Below are positions 12,150-24,401 of a DNA stretch of 64,000 nt, piece by piece (within the stretch, counting starts at the first letter, position 1; each line of letters begins with the position of its first letter). The stretch lies in contig OX344749.2 in NCBI GenBank assembly GCA_947034885.2, positions 4,913,501 to 4,977,500 on the forward strand. The letters are read 5' to 3'. This DNA is from Thuidium tamariscinum. Its lineage: Eukaryota; Streptophyta; Bryopsida; Hypnales; Thuidiaceae. Under the pieces are notes generated by a model that was not told the DNA's origin, searched no databases, and was given only the letters and a program-made list of their open reading frames with translations. A program made the translations under genes and the position numbers.

Positions 12150-13140
12150 GTGCTAAACTCAAACTGTCATGACAGGGAACACTTCCCAAGCCATTTGCTT
12201 TCCTCTTTCGTCTTGCCAGCGCGCCATTCTCCGCGTAAGTACTGATGCCTTGATGGCTTCTAATAACTCAAGTTCACTTACGTGATAGCAACGCCGAATT
12301 AATCAATGAAGGAAAGTACCGGTACTCCAGAGATCCAAATCATACGTTTTCATCTGAGAATATGGTGAGCGACTTCCAACTGGGTGTGTGCGGGATCAGA
12401 GATTCAGAGTCGATCTGTCTGTGGCAGAAAATTCAAAAGAAGTCCTACAGTGAGTTACATGTACAGAAAAGTTGCAAATGATCGAATTAATTCTTGTGTC
12501 TGGCGGCTATGTATTCTACTCTGTCTAATGATCGTTTTATGCAATGAAAGTCCGTCTCCCAATCTGCGAAGAAACAAAAAATGATACAGTAAATTCATCG
12601 ATCTCATCAGTCCCGCCTGCAAGTTAAGCTAGGATCCTCTCCCACCCTGACCTGCACTGCACTGCACTGAAGTTCCATTATGCACAGCCGCCCTCGCCTG
12701 CCCGCGCGCCTCCCTTTGGATCAGAACCCTACGCTCAGCTCGATCAGCTAGTCAGCTCATGATCTCTCCGGCCAAGGACACGACTGCATTTGCTGTTGTA
12801 AGCTTATCGTATGCCTCGTGCCAGCTAGTCCATGCTCTGCTATTCTGAGCTGGGGTGGGGTGCCTGCCGGTCCGTTCACGATAAGCTTGTCCGGCCATGA
12901 TGTCGGATTGAACAACTCAGAACTCAGAACTTCAGAAGAGAGTGGACGCCCATCAAGCTTCCTCACTCACTCAGAGAACAGCAAGAGCCAGCCAGCCAGC
13001 GGGGCGCCTCATCCTCGCTCGCTCGGAGCATCTCCTGCAGCCCTGCTCGATGGATCCCCTCTCCTCTCATTTTGGGATGATAAGCAATCAATTCTAGTGT
13101 ATGTTAGGCTTGACCTTCACTTTCTTCCCCCAAATATTTG
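12150..13140. other. GC-richer island without a secure gene
   Basis: Composition rises sharply, with a (CACTG)n run near 12651-12668 and a perfect 11-bp inverted repeat, AAGCTTATCGT with ACGATAAGCTT, at about 12801 and 12879. A 107-codon frame at 12818 starts with GTG, is paralleled by open frames on the other strand, and has no known domain. The island may be a promoter or untranslated exon. Confidence 0.35.
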
Positions 13141-13394
13141 AAGGGGTCACTAACCCCTCTAACTTACACGTTATATATTCTCTTGGGATTAGCAATTCCT
13201 TGTAATAAATGATAGCTTACTTATTGTTTTTGCAAGTTATGTGAATTGTGATTGGTTGGAAGTATATGTAATGAATTGTTATGTTGGAAATACCAGCTAG
13301 TAGCCATCCTTTCCAAATTGAACGGATTTCAATTGAAGGGGCTAGGATAATTGGAAGGATGCAAGAAATCCTCTCAGTTTGTGTGAACAACACT

Positions 13395-14760
13395 GCAAAG
13401 ATGACCTTTTAGGGGTGATCTGCCTTTTTGATGAGTTTTCAAATGCTTAGAAGTATTTCCCTTATTTTTCACTTGAAGACAAATTGATGCAAAATCTAAC
13501 ACAAGTAATTTCATATTTTTGGAGCATAGATGAATTAGTTATGAATTTTATTTAAATGCCAGTGACATATTTATGACTTATAGCTCTTGCAAAACCCACA
13601 CAAACAATTTGAAAAAAAACATGGCTTTACCACAAGCAAGCATTGCAACATACTAATAGTAATAGAGAAGGTTTATAAATACGACCATCAATCCCTAAAG
13701 TCCCAAGGGCTATTTCCTATCAAAAAAACAAAAAACAAAACATTTGTATTGTGTTTGTCCAAGAAAACAAAAAAAGTCATTTCTTCAAGAATCTAACCTT
13801 AGGGTCTTGTAATTAACTTATTAGAGATTATATGGTAAAAATTTGATGAAGTTTTACCATGTAGATTGAAAGATATGACCATTCAAAGTTGGGAAAAACA
13901 AATTTTTTGAACTACAACCTACAATTTTGGATGACTATCATTGCCATTTGTCAGGAAATTTAGTTCTATAGATTTTGAATTAAAAAAAAATTGTGTTAAA
14001 GAATTGAGTTGAGGGTCTAGGAATAAAATTTCACAAGAATAAAACTTGATTTTCATTCTTTAAAAAACTATTAAGTAGAAGTAGGTCAAAAATTAAAAGA
14101 AAAACTAAATGGTTAATACCTCTAAGTTGGGATTGAAACATAGTAATTCCAACAGTGATAATGCTTTAGCAAGTATACACAACTTTGTCCAACAATTTTT
14201 TTTCAAAAAGTATGAAAATTGTATTCAAAAATGAATCCCATGAGTTATTTTTTCAAAATAATGTTCAGATTACCCAAAAAACAAGATTGTCCATAATTTT
14301 CTCATTATTAGTCCAAATAGAATGAATCAAAGCTTTAGATGTAGATGAAAATATACTATTTCAGAAAAAAAATTCAAAAAATTTTAATTTTGTTTTCTTA
14401 CAAAAATTTGGTATTGCCCATCAAGTTCGATTTTGGGCTTTTTGTAGTATAGCTTTTGCTTTCAAGCACCAAGATAATCAATTATTGCAATCTTTATTAT
14501 TTTCTATTTCCATCTTTCCTCAATTGTTCTAGTGAACAATTTATAGAAGACCGAGGATTATAAAAAGGGGCTATGACACAACTCATTTGAAAATTCATAA
14601 CTAATTCAAAAATGCTTCAAAAGATATAGAACCACTTGCATTAGATTCCTCATCTATTTTTCTTTGTTTGAAAAATGAGCTAAAAATTTTCCATCTCAAG
14701 AAATATTAGAAAAGGGTGTACCAACCTTTAGATGAGCGATTTTTGAACCTCCTACCTTAC
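13395..14760. mobile_element. Inverted-repeat element of about 1.37 kb
   Basis: The left arm (about 13395-13560) and right arm (about 14755-14580) match in inverted orientation: the right arm, inverted, contains ATAGATGAGGAATCTAATGC followed by GAATTAGTTATGAATTTTC, and the left arm carries diverged versions of the same blocks. A same-orientation solitary arm lies at 1756-2010. The interior (14276-14340) carries the conserved module shared with other elements. The outermost bases are too diverged to define exact termini or a target duplication, and no transposase is present. Confidence 0.55.
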
Positions 14761-14812
14761 TAAGTGTGATCTACTTCTATTTTTGAAACTATGCAATAGA
14801 GTTTCTAGCTTA

Positions 14813-15221
14813 GTAAGATAGAACCACCTATTCTCAAGTAGCACCCTGTAGTCAACCTACAAACTAACTTATTTTCAAACAAGGCTAAAATGTTTGTTTT
14901 TTTCCTTTTTAAGGTTGGGACTAAAAGCTCATGACACATGTACAAAAGTAATTAGCAAGGATGTAAGAAGAGATGAGTGGAGAAAGTAGTTTTTTGAATG
15001 ATTGGAATTAGAAAAGTCTAGAGATTGGCTATAGGTTCAAAGCACTTTTTGCCTTTCAAAATTCATAGTAACTTCAATTCATGCAATAAAATTACCAATT
15101 TTTTTGCAACCCCCATCATTTCTATCATTGCACCTATGATAATATTTGCTTTGCCTTGCACCTTATCATATCATGTCTAGACTCTTTGAATGGTCAATTA
15201 ATATAGGTGGTTCTATCTTAC
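14813..15221. mobile_element. 409-bp MITE with perfect 19-bp terminal inverted repeats (copy A)
   Basis: The left end reads GTAAGATAGAACCACCTAT and the right end is its exact inverse complement. The interior aligns with copies at 34688-35085 and 45185-45947, including CATGACACATGT, TCATAGTAACTTCAATTCATG and ATCATGTCTA. It is non-coding. I could not define a target-site duplication, so the superfamily is open. Confidence 0.8.
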
Positions 15222-17251
15222 ATCTACATTTGAAATTGGACAGTAGAATTTCTTGCTTAGTATGAATAGTAACTTTACAATTTATCTTTGTAGCTACTTA
15301 GACTTCAATAGAAAGTCCAACGGTTTCAAGAAGTTCTAGTGTACTCCTATTTAAATCCTAAAGGACTAAATAAAGGTCATATTTTGCCAAATACCACTCA
15401 AAATCATCACTTCTTTTGTATTCACCCAAAAAAATCTATAAAACAATAATTAGAGTCTAGCCTTGTACTTCACTTGTCTGAGATCATATGGTGACTAATT
15501 TCATTAAATTTGACTACAAGGATTGAAAGATATTAGCATTTAAAGTTGAACAAAAAGTTCTTATTCAAAGATTGTTTCAAAAACAAAGTTGTCTATAATT
15601 TTCTCATCACTAGTCCAAATAGAATGAATAAAAGCTTTACATGTAGTAAAAAGTGTAGACCAATTCAACCATGTGTGTTGCCTAATTTGTCATCCTACTT
15701 TTGGCTCCACTATTGTCCCAATTTTTCAAATCTATTCATTTTTTAACAAAATCACAATACAAGTGCCAACTAAGAGTAATTTAGCAATCTTTTAATAGTG
15801 AATACCTAGGTACTATTAAATACATAGAAACTAAGGTAGTAGGTTGTCAATTGTTTGTTGGATGTTTATGATTTTGCTATATGAGTTGTTTTGTAATTTC
15901 CGGGTCTAGTTCCGGGTAGATCACTTCACAAATTGAAAAAAAATTATAATTCTAATCAAAAGATTGTAATTCCACCTAAATTTGATTTGTAAGACATCTA
16001 CATACCTTTGAATAATAAGTGCCCCTCTTGGAATTGAACTTGAGATATTTAGATCGCAAATCAGATAGTAACGAGGATAGTAATAGTCTTGTCTAGTTCA
16101 AATGGCCAAATTTTGAAATCACAAATTGTGTTGGAATTGGAGTGAAGAATACTTTAATACCATAACAAATATTTTGATATAGCAAGTAGAAAATTTTAGT
16201 TATAATAAATGGATATCTATTTTACAAAATTTAGTATACAACATCCAATGTTGAATTATTTTTAGGGTGAATTTTAATTATTTTTAAGATAAATCAGAGA
16301 AGGACAAATGTGCATGTAGATGTTTCCTACATATCTCCACAATCAAAATTTGAAAATTCATCACTAGTTTCTTTTCAATAAATTATCATATCCAAGTGTG
16401 AAAATGGGCTTTGAAAATTTACCAAAAATAAAATTTTGAAATTCTTGATAGAGATTGTGTGAAAATGCCATGGTAATTATGCATGACAAAGAATATTAAT
16501 TATATTCTACATTATAAAAAAATATTTAAATGACTCAAATACATAGATTGTATCATTTCTTCTAGGTATTGCATTATTCATTGCATTCAAGGATAAGACT
16601 AGCTATGAAAATGAAAATGAAAATCTTTAAAAAAGAACATCATTATTTTTTGGAAAAAACATAAAACGCTTGTATTATCTATCACATTAAAGGATAGGAC
16701 AAGCCTTAAACATACAAAGTGATCTCAAAAATTGACCGTTTGAAAAAAATCATCATAATGTATTATTTGGTGGAATTGATATACTAATAAAAATCGTAGA
16801 TTTTTGGTTTTAGATTCCATCTTGGTAATTGCACAAAACACCTATTAGTTTTGTTGCATTTTTAAAATACTTGTGCTTTTTTTTTAGTACTTTTAAACTC
16901 TTTTTTTTAATTTAAAAAAAAATGGATGTTATATATACCTATAAGATGAAGGTAACATCGCCAAAGGAAAATGATAGAACAATTTTTTAAGTAGGAGAAC
17001 TATAAAAAAATCAAATCTCAAGAAGATAGATATTTTTATATTTTAATTAATGAAAAATAGAAAAAAATAGAAAAAAAATTGCCCATTTACAAAAACTTTA
17101 TAGAAATGGTCATCCACCAAAAAAACATTGAAATTATTTTTGCATATTCCAAAATGCAAGAAGAAAAAGGCTCACTTTGTGCACTTCTACACAACATATA
17201 ATTATTATTTTTAGAATCCTTTGATCAATAGCTAAAAGTATACTCAACAAT
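15222..17251. other. AT-rich spacer with old repeat copies
   Basis: No credible gene. A copy of the conserved internal module lies at about 15583-15640. 16150-16480 is related to 27380-27700, and 16920-17110 to 26930-27130 and 33770-34060. The copies are diverged and low in complexity, so the boundaries are approximate. Confidence 0.45.
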
Positions 17252-17462
17252 GCTAGTATGTGAGTACAGAAGTGTGAGCCTATGAGCCTTGAGCCTAAGT
17301 ATAAGTAAGTATCCTACGCTCATTGAAGGTGTTTATAACATAAACACCTATTAAATATAGATATACTATAATCATTGAGGTGTCTATAATATTGAAACCT
17401 ATATTATAAGTGTATAGAATTCTAGGCTCATAGACTCACACTTTCTACGCTCACATACTAGC
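17252..17462. mobile_element. MITE with ~37-bp terminal inverted repeats (copy 1)
   Basis: The left end, GCTAGTATGTGAG then AGAAGTGTGAGCCTATGAGCC, is matched by the inverse complement of the right end with a few changes. A second copy is at 29538-29753. The 211-bp element has no coding capacity. No clear target duplication is visible. Confidence 0.75.
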
Positions 17463-20030
17463 AACTCTTAAGTAAACTATAGGACCAATTTATTTAAATT
17501 TAATTTCCCAATTTTTTTCTTTGGATACTACTACTTTGTTCAAAAAACCTCAAAATTAGCAAGCGTGATATATAATTGACGGCTATTTCTAGATAATAAA
17601 ATACTTTTTATAATTAGGCAAGGTGTATAGTAGTCATAAATATTTTGCTTATAAATTTCAAATTTTATGGAGATATAATGCTAAAGTTTTGGCCAAAACA
17701 TTAATCAACTTGAGGCATGTTATAGAAAATATTACAAGTCTTTCTTGCAATTACCCATCTATATGGTCCAATTCACTAATGCTGGCTATCACCAATAGAT
17801 GTTGAAAGGAAAATTCTAAAATTCCTTTTAAAATTTAATTAGAAACAAAATAATATCATTTCTTGAATATAACTTGTTAAAATGAATTTTAAATGAGTTT
17901 CCCTTATTACAATGTTTTTTTGAAATTTTGTGTTTTTTAAATCTATGATGTCTGACATTTGGGCTACTCTAATTTTGTACTAGAGTTAGTGAAATTTTAT
18001 CTTGTTCAACCACTTGACATTCTTACACATTTGTAATTTTAGAAAAATGTATAGTCTAATAACATCAACTATTAAATAATATAGCTACTTAAAAAGGTAT
18101 TCCCACAAATGAGAATGACTTTCATTGAAGTAATAATGAAAAATATATGTAAATTTCAATATGTTTGTCATTCAAAAATTAGACATCATAGCACTAAAGG
18201 GTAGCCAACAAAGAATTCAAAGAATCCCTTCACTAAAGCTTTTAATAGAGGGATATAAGAAAAAATTAATTTAAAGAATGGAATAATACTAGAAATTTTC
18301 TTTTAAAAAAATCTAGTCAATAACCCAATTTATCAAAAGTTATGCAAAAAATGAGTTTATAGAAAATTTCTACAAAATTAAAACTTCAATGTTTAGGTTA
18401 TTAAAGAATTGTGGGAATATTATGAAAAATAGTTTATTTTTAATCGTTGAGTAGCAATTGATTTAGATGGAATTCTACCAAAGAAATGTTCAAAGGATTT
18501 TCTTAATGTCTAGAAATGCATGCACATGCAAACTAGCCTTCCTTATATCCTATGTAGATGATATGATGTTACATATTTTGAACTTCACTTAGGAGTAATA
18601 CATAAGCATTAATGTATACATTGATAAATTACAAGGATATGCCTCCCAAAAAATTGGCATAAAAATTTGCAATTTTGAATATTTAAAAATATATATTCCC
18701 ACCAATTGCAAGTTCAATGTGCTTAAACTTCAAAATTTAGGCTTTTCTAGCCTTCCCCCAAAGGTGAAGTTAAATCTTTCCACATTTCAAGAAAAAACAT
18801 AGATGTCCTATAACTTGTGCATTTTATTCAATATATTGAAAAATAGGTTGAAAATGCATGTAAGAAATTTTAGCCAAAAAGACTTTAATCTTCAATTTTT
18901 AAAAAATTGATTGAATGGTAGAATTGTAGAATTGTATTTTAAAATTGAGGTCATAGTTATTAAAATTACAAAAACTTTTAAAATTCATTCTATCAAGAGG
19001 AACTCATTTCAAGTCCATTTCAACAAATCATTTTGTTTCTAATCAAATTTAGACCAAATTTTGAAATGGCCCCTTTCAAAATTTATTAAGAAAATATTGG
19101 TAATAACATTGGTGAACAAAACCACATTGATGGAATCTAAAACTGAAAGTCTACAACCTTTATTAGTATATCAATTCCAAATATTATTCCAAATGATACT
19201 TTATGATGATTTTGAAAGAATTTGTGAATGATTAGTTTCAATAGTAAGAATGTTCTCCTAATTATATAATGTCCTTTATTTTGATTTTTGATTGAAAATT
19301 TTCAAAATTAAGTGGGAAAGATGACTAACCTTTATATGTTTTTCTACCTTCATTGACTACAAAAACAAACTCATCATAAATTTTACCTCACTATTTGGAA
19401 TTAAATAGTTCAAATGTTTGAGTGGATATCAATCTATACAATGTAATATTTTCTCACAATATGTTATTTGTTGCTTGGTTTGACATTCAAATTTAAAAGT
19501 TTGAATGTTTGAGAACTTGGATAGGCTCTATAATCAATATAACGCTTTAAAATAAGTGATGTACACATGTGGTAGAAGTGTCGCTTTAAGATATGAACTT
19601 TGACCCTTAATAACTTTTGCATACGATATCCAAATGTTGCGTTCCTTGGTGCATTGGAACATGCTTTCACTTGCAACAAGATTGTATGAAAATCTAAACA
19701 ATCTAATAATCGTAACTAGGCACAGTATGAATAAGTAGTACTTTTAGGTGTATTCACCTTAATAAGAAATACATTTGATTTGCTTTTGGTCATCCTTCCG
19801 CTCATGATGTACAAGGTGGATAGCCTCCTAACCACCACTTATTGCTTTTGTGCTTAGTTATTATTATTCAACCAATGAAGTTGTTATACCTTCTTCATGT
19901 CACTTGAAAAGACTTTCCAATGTACTAAAGAACATGACATTTAGATCGGATATGCAAAAGTTATTGTGGACTGACTTTTATTCTTAATTTTGGCCAATTG
20001 GTAGTTTTTGATGTTATACATGAAGTTTAC
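17463..20030. other. AT-rich spacer with dispersed repeat copies
   Basis: No gene is supported. 18650-19480 aligns in pieces with 23050-23500 and weakly with 31905-32060, sharing CCTATAACTTGTGC and ATCAATCTATA blocks. 18930-19225 also matches the interior of element E1. 19560-19735 is the inverted copy of the repeat at 3245-3425. Confidence 0.45.
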
Positions 20031-21960
20031 CAATTGATAGAGTTGTTGTAGAGTTTATACGGGACTATTGTAGAATTATACATAGTATTTACTAATAGGG
20101 TATAGAGTGGTGATTCGGAGGGGCAGTTCTCGATTGTTCGATTGGTAGTTGGCCGGTTGGCTGGGTGGTGGTTCTTGGTTTGTTTTTCCAATTGGGATTT
20201 TCAATTGACCTCGAGTGAAGCAGGCGCTCCTTCCGATTGAGGAAGTAAAACAATTGTGTGATTTTTGTGTTTTCGCTTTGAAGTAATATAGTGAGTTGTT
20301 TGTCAATTGTGAGTCTGTGTCTGTGTATGTAACTGATGGGAAGTTATGTGTTTATGTGATGATGTGTGTATGATTGTGTTGAATGGAATACCGATTGGAA
20401 AATTAATCTGTATAATCAGAAATACCGATTGGGATTGAGTTGATTTGTTGGGTACAGAACCATCGATTAGAGTTAATGGAATCATTGTATTATAAAATAC
20501 CAATTGGAAATTAAAGGAAGTCTGTATGTGTGAATAATTTAATGAGGGACAAATTGTGTATTTGAATGATTGGAAGAAAATCAATAATATTTATAAAAGA
20601 ATAATTGCGAGGATGTGCTTGAAATAGAAAATCGATTGTATAATGTGTGTATGAATAACCGATTGGAGAAAAGTGTGAGCCAAATTGTGAATTAATTATA
20701 AGAAATTGTGTAATTGAATATCAATTGGAGAGATTAAAAAGAACTGGTGTTGAAATTTGAAGAGAGCAGTTGGAGTTATAAATTGCAAAATTAAAATAAT
20801 TAAATAGAAATCAATAGGGATTTAATTTGAGATTCAAGAAACTATGTTGAGTGATTGAGTGTGAGAAAAAACGATTGTTAAAAATCACGAGAGTGTGTCT
20901 CTGATGCCGGAGACCAATTGGTGATGATGGAGGGTCATTGTAAGAAACCCTTGTCCTATTTCATGTCACAATTGAAACCACTTTCTCCTTTTGTACTCTA
21001 ACTTTTGAATCCAAAAATTTTTCACCTTGAAATTTTTATTGCAGATAACTAACTTCATGCTTAAGGGTTCCATATATTTTTTAAATTTTGGAAAAAAATT
21101 TGTATTTAAAAATTAATTTTGTCCACTCGTCACACATTAGGTGAACAAGGATTCACTACATTCGTAGTAATCAAAATGAATGCTTTTGAGTTGATATTTT
21201 GGTGGTGTGTTCCTCTACCTAATAAACTTATGAATATGGTTTGGAATCCAATTTTTAGTTATTTTTGTATGATGTATATGCTACATAATATAGCTCAATG
21301 GTGTGCACATTTACAAATTCTAAAAATATTGTAACTCTAATTTTTTTGGATGAAAGTGATGATAAGGAGATTTGGAAAAATGGACATAATTAAAAAATAA
21401 ATAAATAAATCACTTTTGATTTTTTATGAATTAAAATTGGATCAGTGTATTTTCTGAAAAAAACTGTAGTCTTCTGCTCCTAAGTACTGCTACGTAGACA
21501 TAGTACTCCCACATCTGACTTTAATCCCACATTCGCCTACTTGTCAAACTTTTTAAATGATACAATATGTAAGATAATGTCATTCAATGGCCACAATAAC
21601 TCCTGACTCCAGTACACGTGTCAAAAGCACAGTGCATTGGTAGTTTGCTGATAGTACTCCTAATTACTAGCAGTACTATGCGACAAAAATGCAGTCCCCA
21701 GTAAAACGCTATGAAAAGTGGCAAGTGTTTCTTGCAGCCACTTTGGAATTGCTGTAAAGAATACCAATCGGGAGAAGGAGCCAAAAGCTAGAAGCCAATT
21801 GGAAAATCTAGAAGATGTAAAGCCGATTGAGTGGATAAGTGGTCCTAAACCAATTGGTTGTTGGTATTTAGTAGGGAATATTTTTAAATCCATAATTTTT
21901 CAATTGGCAATGTCCTTGGGATAAATTTTACAAACCAATTGGGATAGTTTACCTCTTAGC
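20030..21960. repeat. Degenerate satellite-like cluster of CCRATTGG motifs
   Basis: Motifs of the form CCAATTGG, CCGATTGG and close variants recur at least fifteen times, for example near 20190, 20390, 20430, 20500, 20660, 20915, 21800, 21850 and 21935. Around 20380-20530 the spacing is about 40 bases and the context is similar each time (AATACCGATTGGAAA-type). This looks like a decayed tandem array. The core also contains the CCAAT box in one or both orientations. No gene is evident. Confidence 0.5.
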
Positions 21961-22299
21961 GTTCGAATACTACAATAGGATTTATTTTTAGGAGAAGAAA
22001 TTTAAAATCCTTTTACAGTTATGAAGGAATAAAGTTTGATTTTAAAATAGTTCCTCCTACATAGATACATAATTGATTATGGAGATGTGAACAAAGTGGT
22101 GTGCCTTCTTCAAATGATCCTTGAGAACACCTTCCTTTTGCAAGCAATATTAGAACAATACATAGATTGCGTGTTCATTATTAAGGAAACCATTTCAATT
22201 TCACCATAATTTCACATTTATCTTGACACAGGTTTGATAGATTTTAGAGGCAAAGTATGCTACAGTAATCCAAGTGCAATCACCAGGCTACAATGTGTA

Positions 22300-22383
22300 G
22301 ATTGGATTTGAGAAGTACAGATTGGGTTTGAAAAATGTAGAATGGGTTTGAAAAGCGTAGAATGGGTTTGGAAAGCCTAGATT
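22300..22383 (+). repeat. Short tandem repeat, unit about 20 bp
   Basis: Four imperfect units built on TAGAATGGGTTTGAAAAGCG follow one another, with the unit changing gradually from left to right. The array is non-coding. Confidence 0.7.
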
Positions 22384-22739
22384 TGACATTCAGTAGCTGA
22401 ATCTGACAATGAAAGTTATATAGATGTGTAGGGACTCTTGAGTATTTCCACCTGTTTGCAAAACATTCTCAAATTCATAGAGGGTTGACCGCTGTCCCAA
22501 AACACATTTGCTAGGGGTAGTGAGGAGTAATCCAACCTCACAGCATCTTCAACAAAAAACTTTAAATAAATCTATGAATATATTATTATCTTTTGCATGG
22601 TGTAATATTAGAACTTGTGATTATTATTGTTGGAAGTGTATCAAAAACAATCTCTTTTTAAATATTTGGGTTTGGAAGTTGGACAACCAAAATAGAGCCC
22701 ATTGAAAAGACAAAGAAATTTAAAAGCAATAGCATAACT

Positions 22740-22828
22740 CGCTTAAGAAAAAAAATCCATGGAAATGGTAAAGCAAATTCTCAAAAAATGACATGCCATT
22801 TCCATGGATTTTCTTTCTTGTTGAGCAA
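22740..22828. repeat. Short hairpin with arms of about 30 bases
   Basis: The left arm contains AAAATCCATGGAAATGG and the right arm CCATTTCCATGGATTTTC, extended by weaker pairing of CTCGCTTAAG with TTGAGCAAG. The loop is about 30 bases. This could be a remnant foldback or a small-RNA precursor; nothing in the sequence decides. Confidence 0.6.
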
Positions 22829-23049
22829 GATTTGAACATTGTAGTACTTTAAATTTAATCTTTCATCATGTTTTTGATGGATTCTATTTTGGTTGTTCAA
22901 CTCTCAAATCCAAATTTTATTGTATTTATTAAACTGCTTTAGTTCTTTGATTCATGTTTAGAAGTTTGATATTGCTTCAATAGACTTGTTGCCAAAGCAT
23001 AGCTAAAATTTTATTCAAAATTTATTTTGGAGGCTTCATTAGCAAGATC

Positions 23050-24046
23050 TTTTGGTTAACTTGTTCAAGTAAATCATTCCAAAAATTTTAAGTGAATAAT
23101 CCCACTAATTACAAGGTTCAATGTACTTAAACTTTTAGAAAAATTTAGCTGTTCAAAAAAGTAAAGTTTTGTCTTTCATCATTCTTAGGACAAAACACAT
23201 ATGTCCTATAACTTGTGCTTTTTAGCCAGTATGTTAAATTCAAAATTGCTAATTTTAGTAGTGAGAGTATTCTAGTATTCTGTAAATGTCCTTTTTTATT
23301 ATTATTTTTTAAAATTCAAATTGAGTGCAAAAGAAAACTTTCTATGTTTTTTCTACCTCTATTGCATGCAAAATAAAACTCTTTATAATTATCACTTCCT
23401 CATTTGGAATTCAAACATTTTGGCATAGGCATCAATCTATATAATCCAAATTTTTTATTACTAAGTCTTCTTTAGAGTATATATTTTGCTTCTAGTTTTG
23501 ACATTGAAACAAAATAAACAATGAAATAAAATATTTATATATAGATTTCATTACAAAAAATACAAAATACACAAAAATTCATACAATATGTGCAATTTCA
23601 ATTCTAACATAGTCTTGAAGTTTGCATTGGCAATGCCTCATTGAATTCTTCAAATCTTTAAAAAAAATTTATAAGAATAAAGATCAAATTTTTTGGACTT
23701 CATTTTCATAGTTTTAATCATATATAAGAAATGAATTTTTCAAAGCTACAATTGGGTTTGATTAAAATACATTCAAGTTTTGAATACATAGGTCATGTAC
23801 ACATCAAACTTTCTATTGAAAATCAAAACCACTCTCTAAACTACAAATGATTGGTCAAATCAATTTTAACAAAACATAGACTCTATAACACATACATCTC
23901 ACTTGATGTCTCCATTAGTAAAAACCTAACACCAATGTAACACCTAAGTATTACTACTTGTAGCAATGTCAAACTATTTCTATGTAGTCATTGTTGCCTC
24001 CATTGTCTTCAACATGGTCTAACTTTACACCATATGCACAATCACA
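23050..24046. other. AT-rich spacer and 3' flank of the EMSY-like relic
   Basis: 23050-23500 is a diverged copy of the repeat at 18650-19480. A minus-strand frame ending at 23969 (residues CDCAYGVKLDHVEDN and on) lies just beyond the MITE at 24047-24389. It could be the displaced tail of the EMSY-like pseudogene or chance. Confidence 0.4.
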
Positions 24047-24389
24047 CATAAGAGGATTTTCAGCTACTGGAAGAGACTGCGAGTTCCCAGACGCTGGGAA
24101 CGCATTGGGAACTCTGGGAACTCGATGCTGATGTGGTCGAGCAACTGCCACGTCAGAAAAAATATATTTTTTATTAATTTTAATTAAATATTAAATATTT
24201 TTAAAATATTTTTTTGAATCATTTTTTTCCTCTTTAATACATTCTGAAGTTTTTCGGAAAAAAAAATTTTAATTTAATTTTTTCAAAATTCAAAAATTCA
24301 GACCAGCAGGGTGCTGGTCTGCAGCAGTGGGAACAATTTCGGGGAACACCCCTGAAACAGTCTCCTGGGGGCCCAGAAATCCTCTTATG
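24047..24389. mobile_element. MITE-like element with CATAAGAGG termini (M1)
   Basis: The left end, CATAAGAGGATTTTCAG, and the inverted right end, CATAAGAGGATTTCTGG, form a terminal repeat of about 13 bases. Interior blocks (AGACTGCGAGTTCCC, GGGAACT, ATGTGG and GCCAC) recur in M2 at 42786-43044. The core is AT-rich. It lies directly downstream of the EMSY-like pseudogene. No target duplication is clear. Confidence 0.6.
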
Positions 24390-24401
24390 ATTGTCCTCTA
24401 A

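Noticed and set aside
12818..13141. 107-codon frame in the GC-rich island
   Set aside because: It begins with GTG and competes with an open minus frame; the GC-rich composition alone explains its length.
14800..15230. Search for a transposase gene near the MITEs
   Set aside because: No DDE-type, hAT, CACTA or piggyBac transposase reading could be recognised anywhere in the window.
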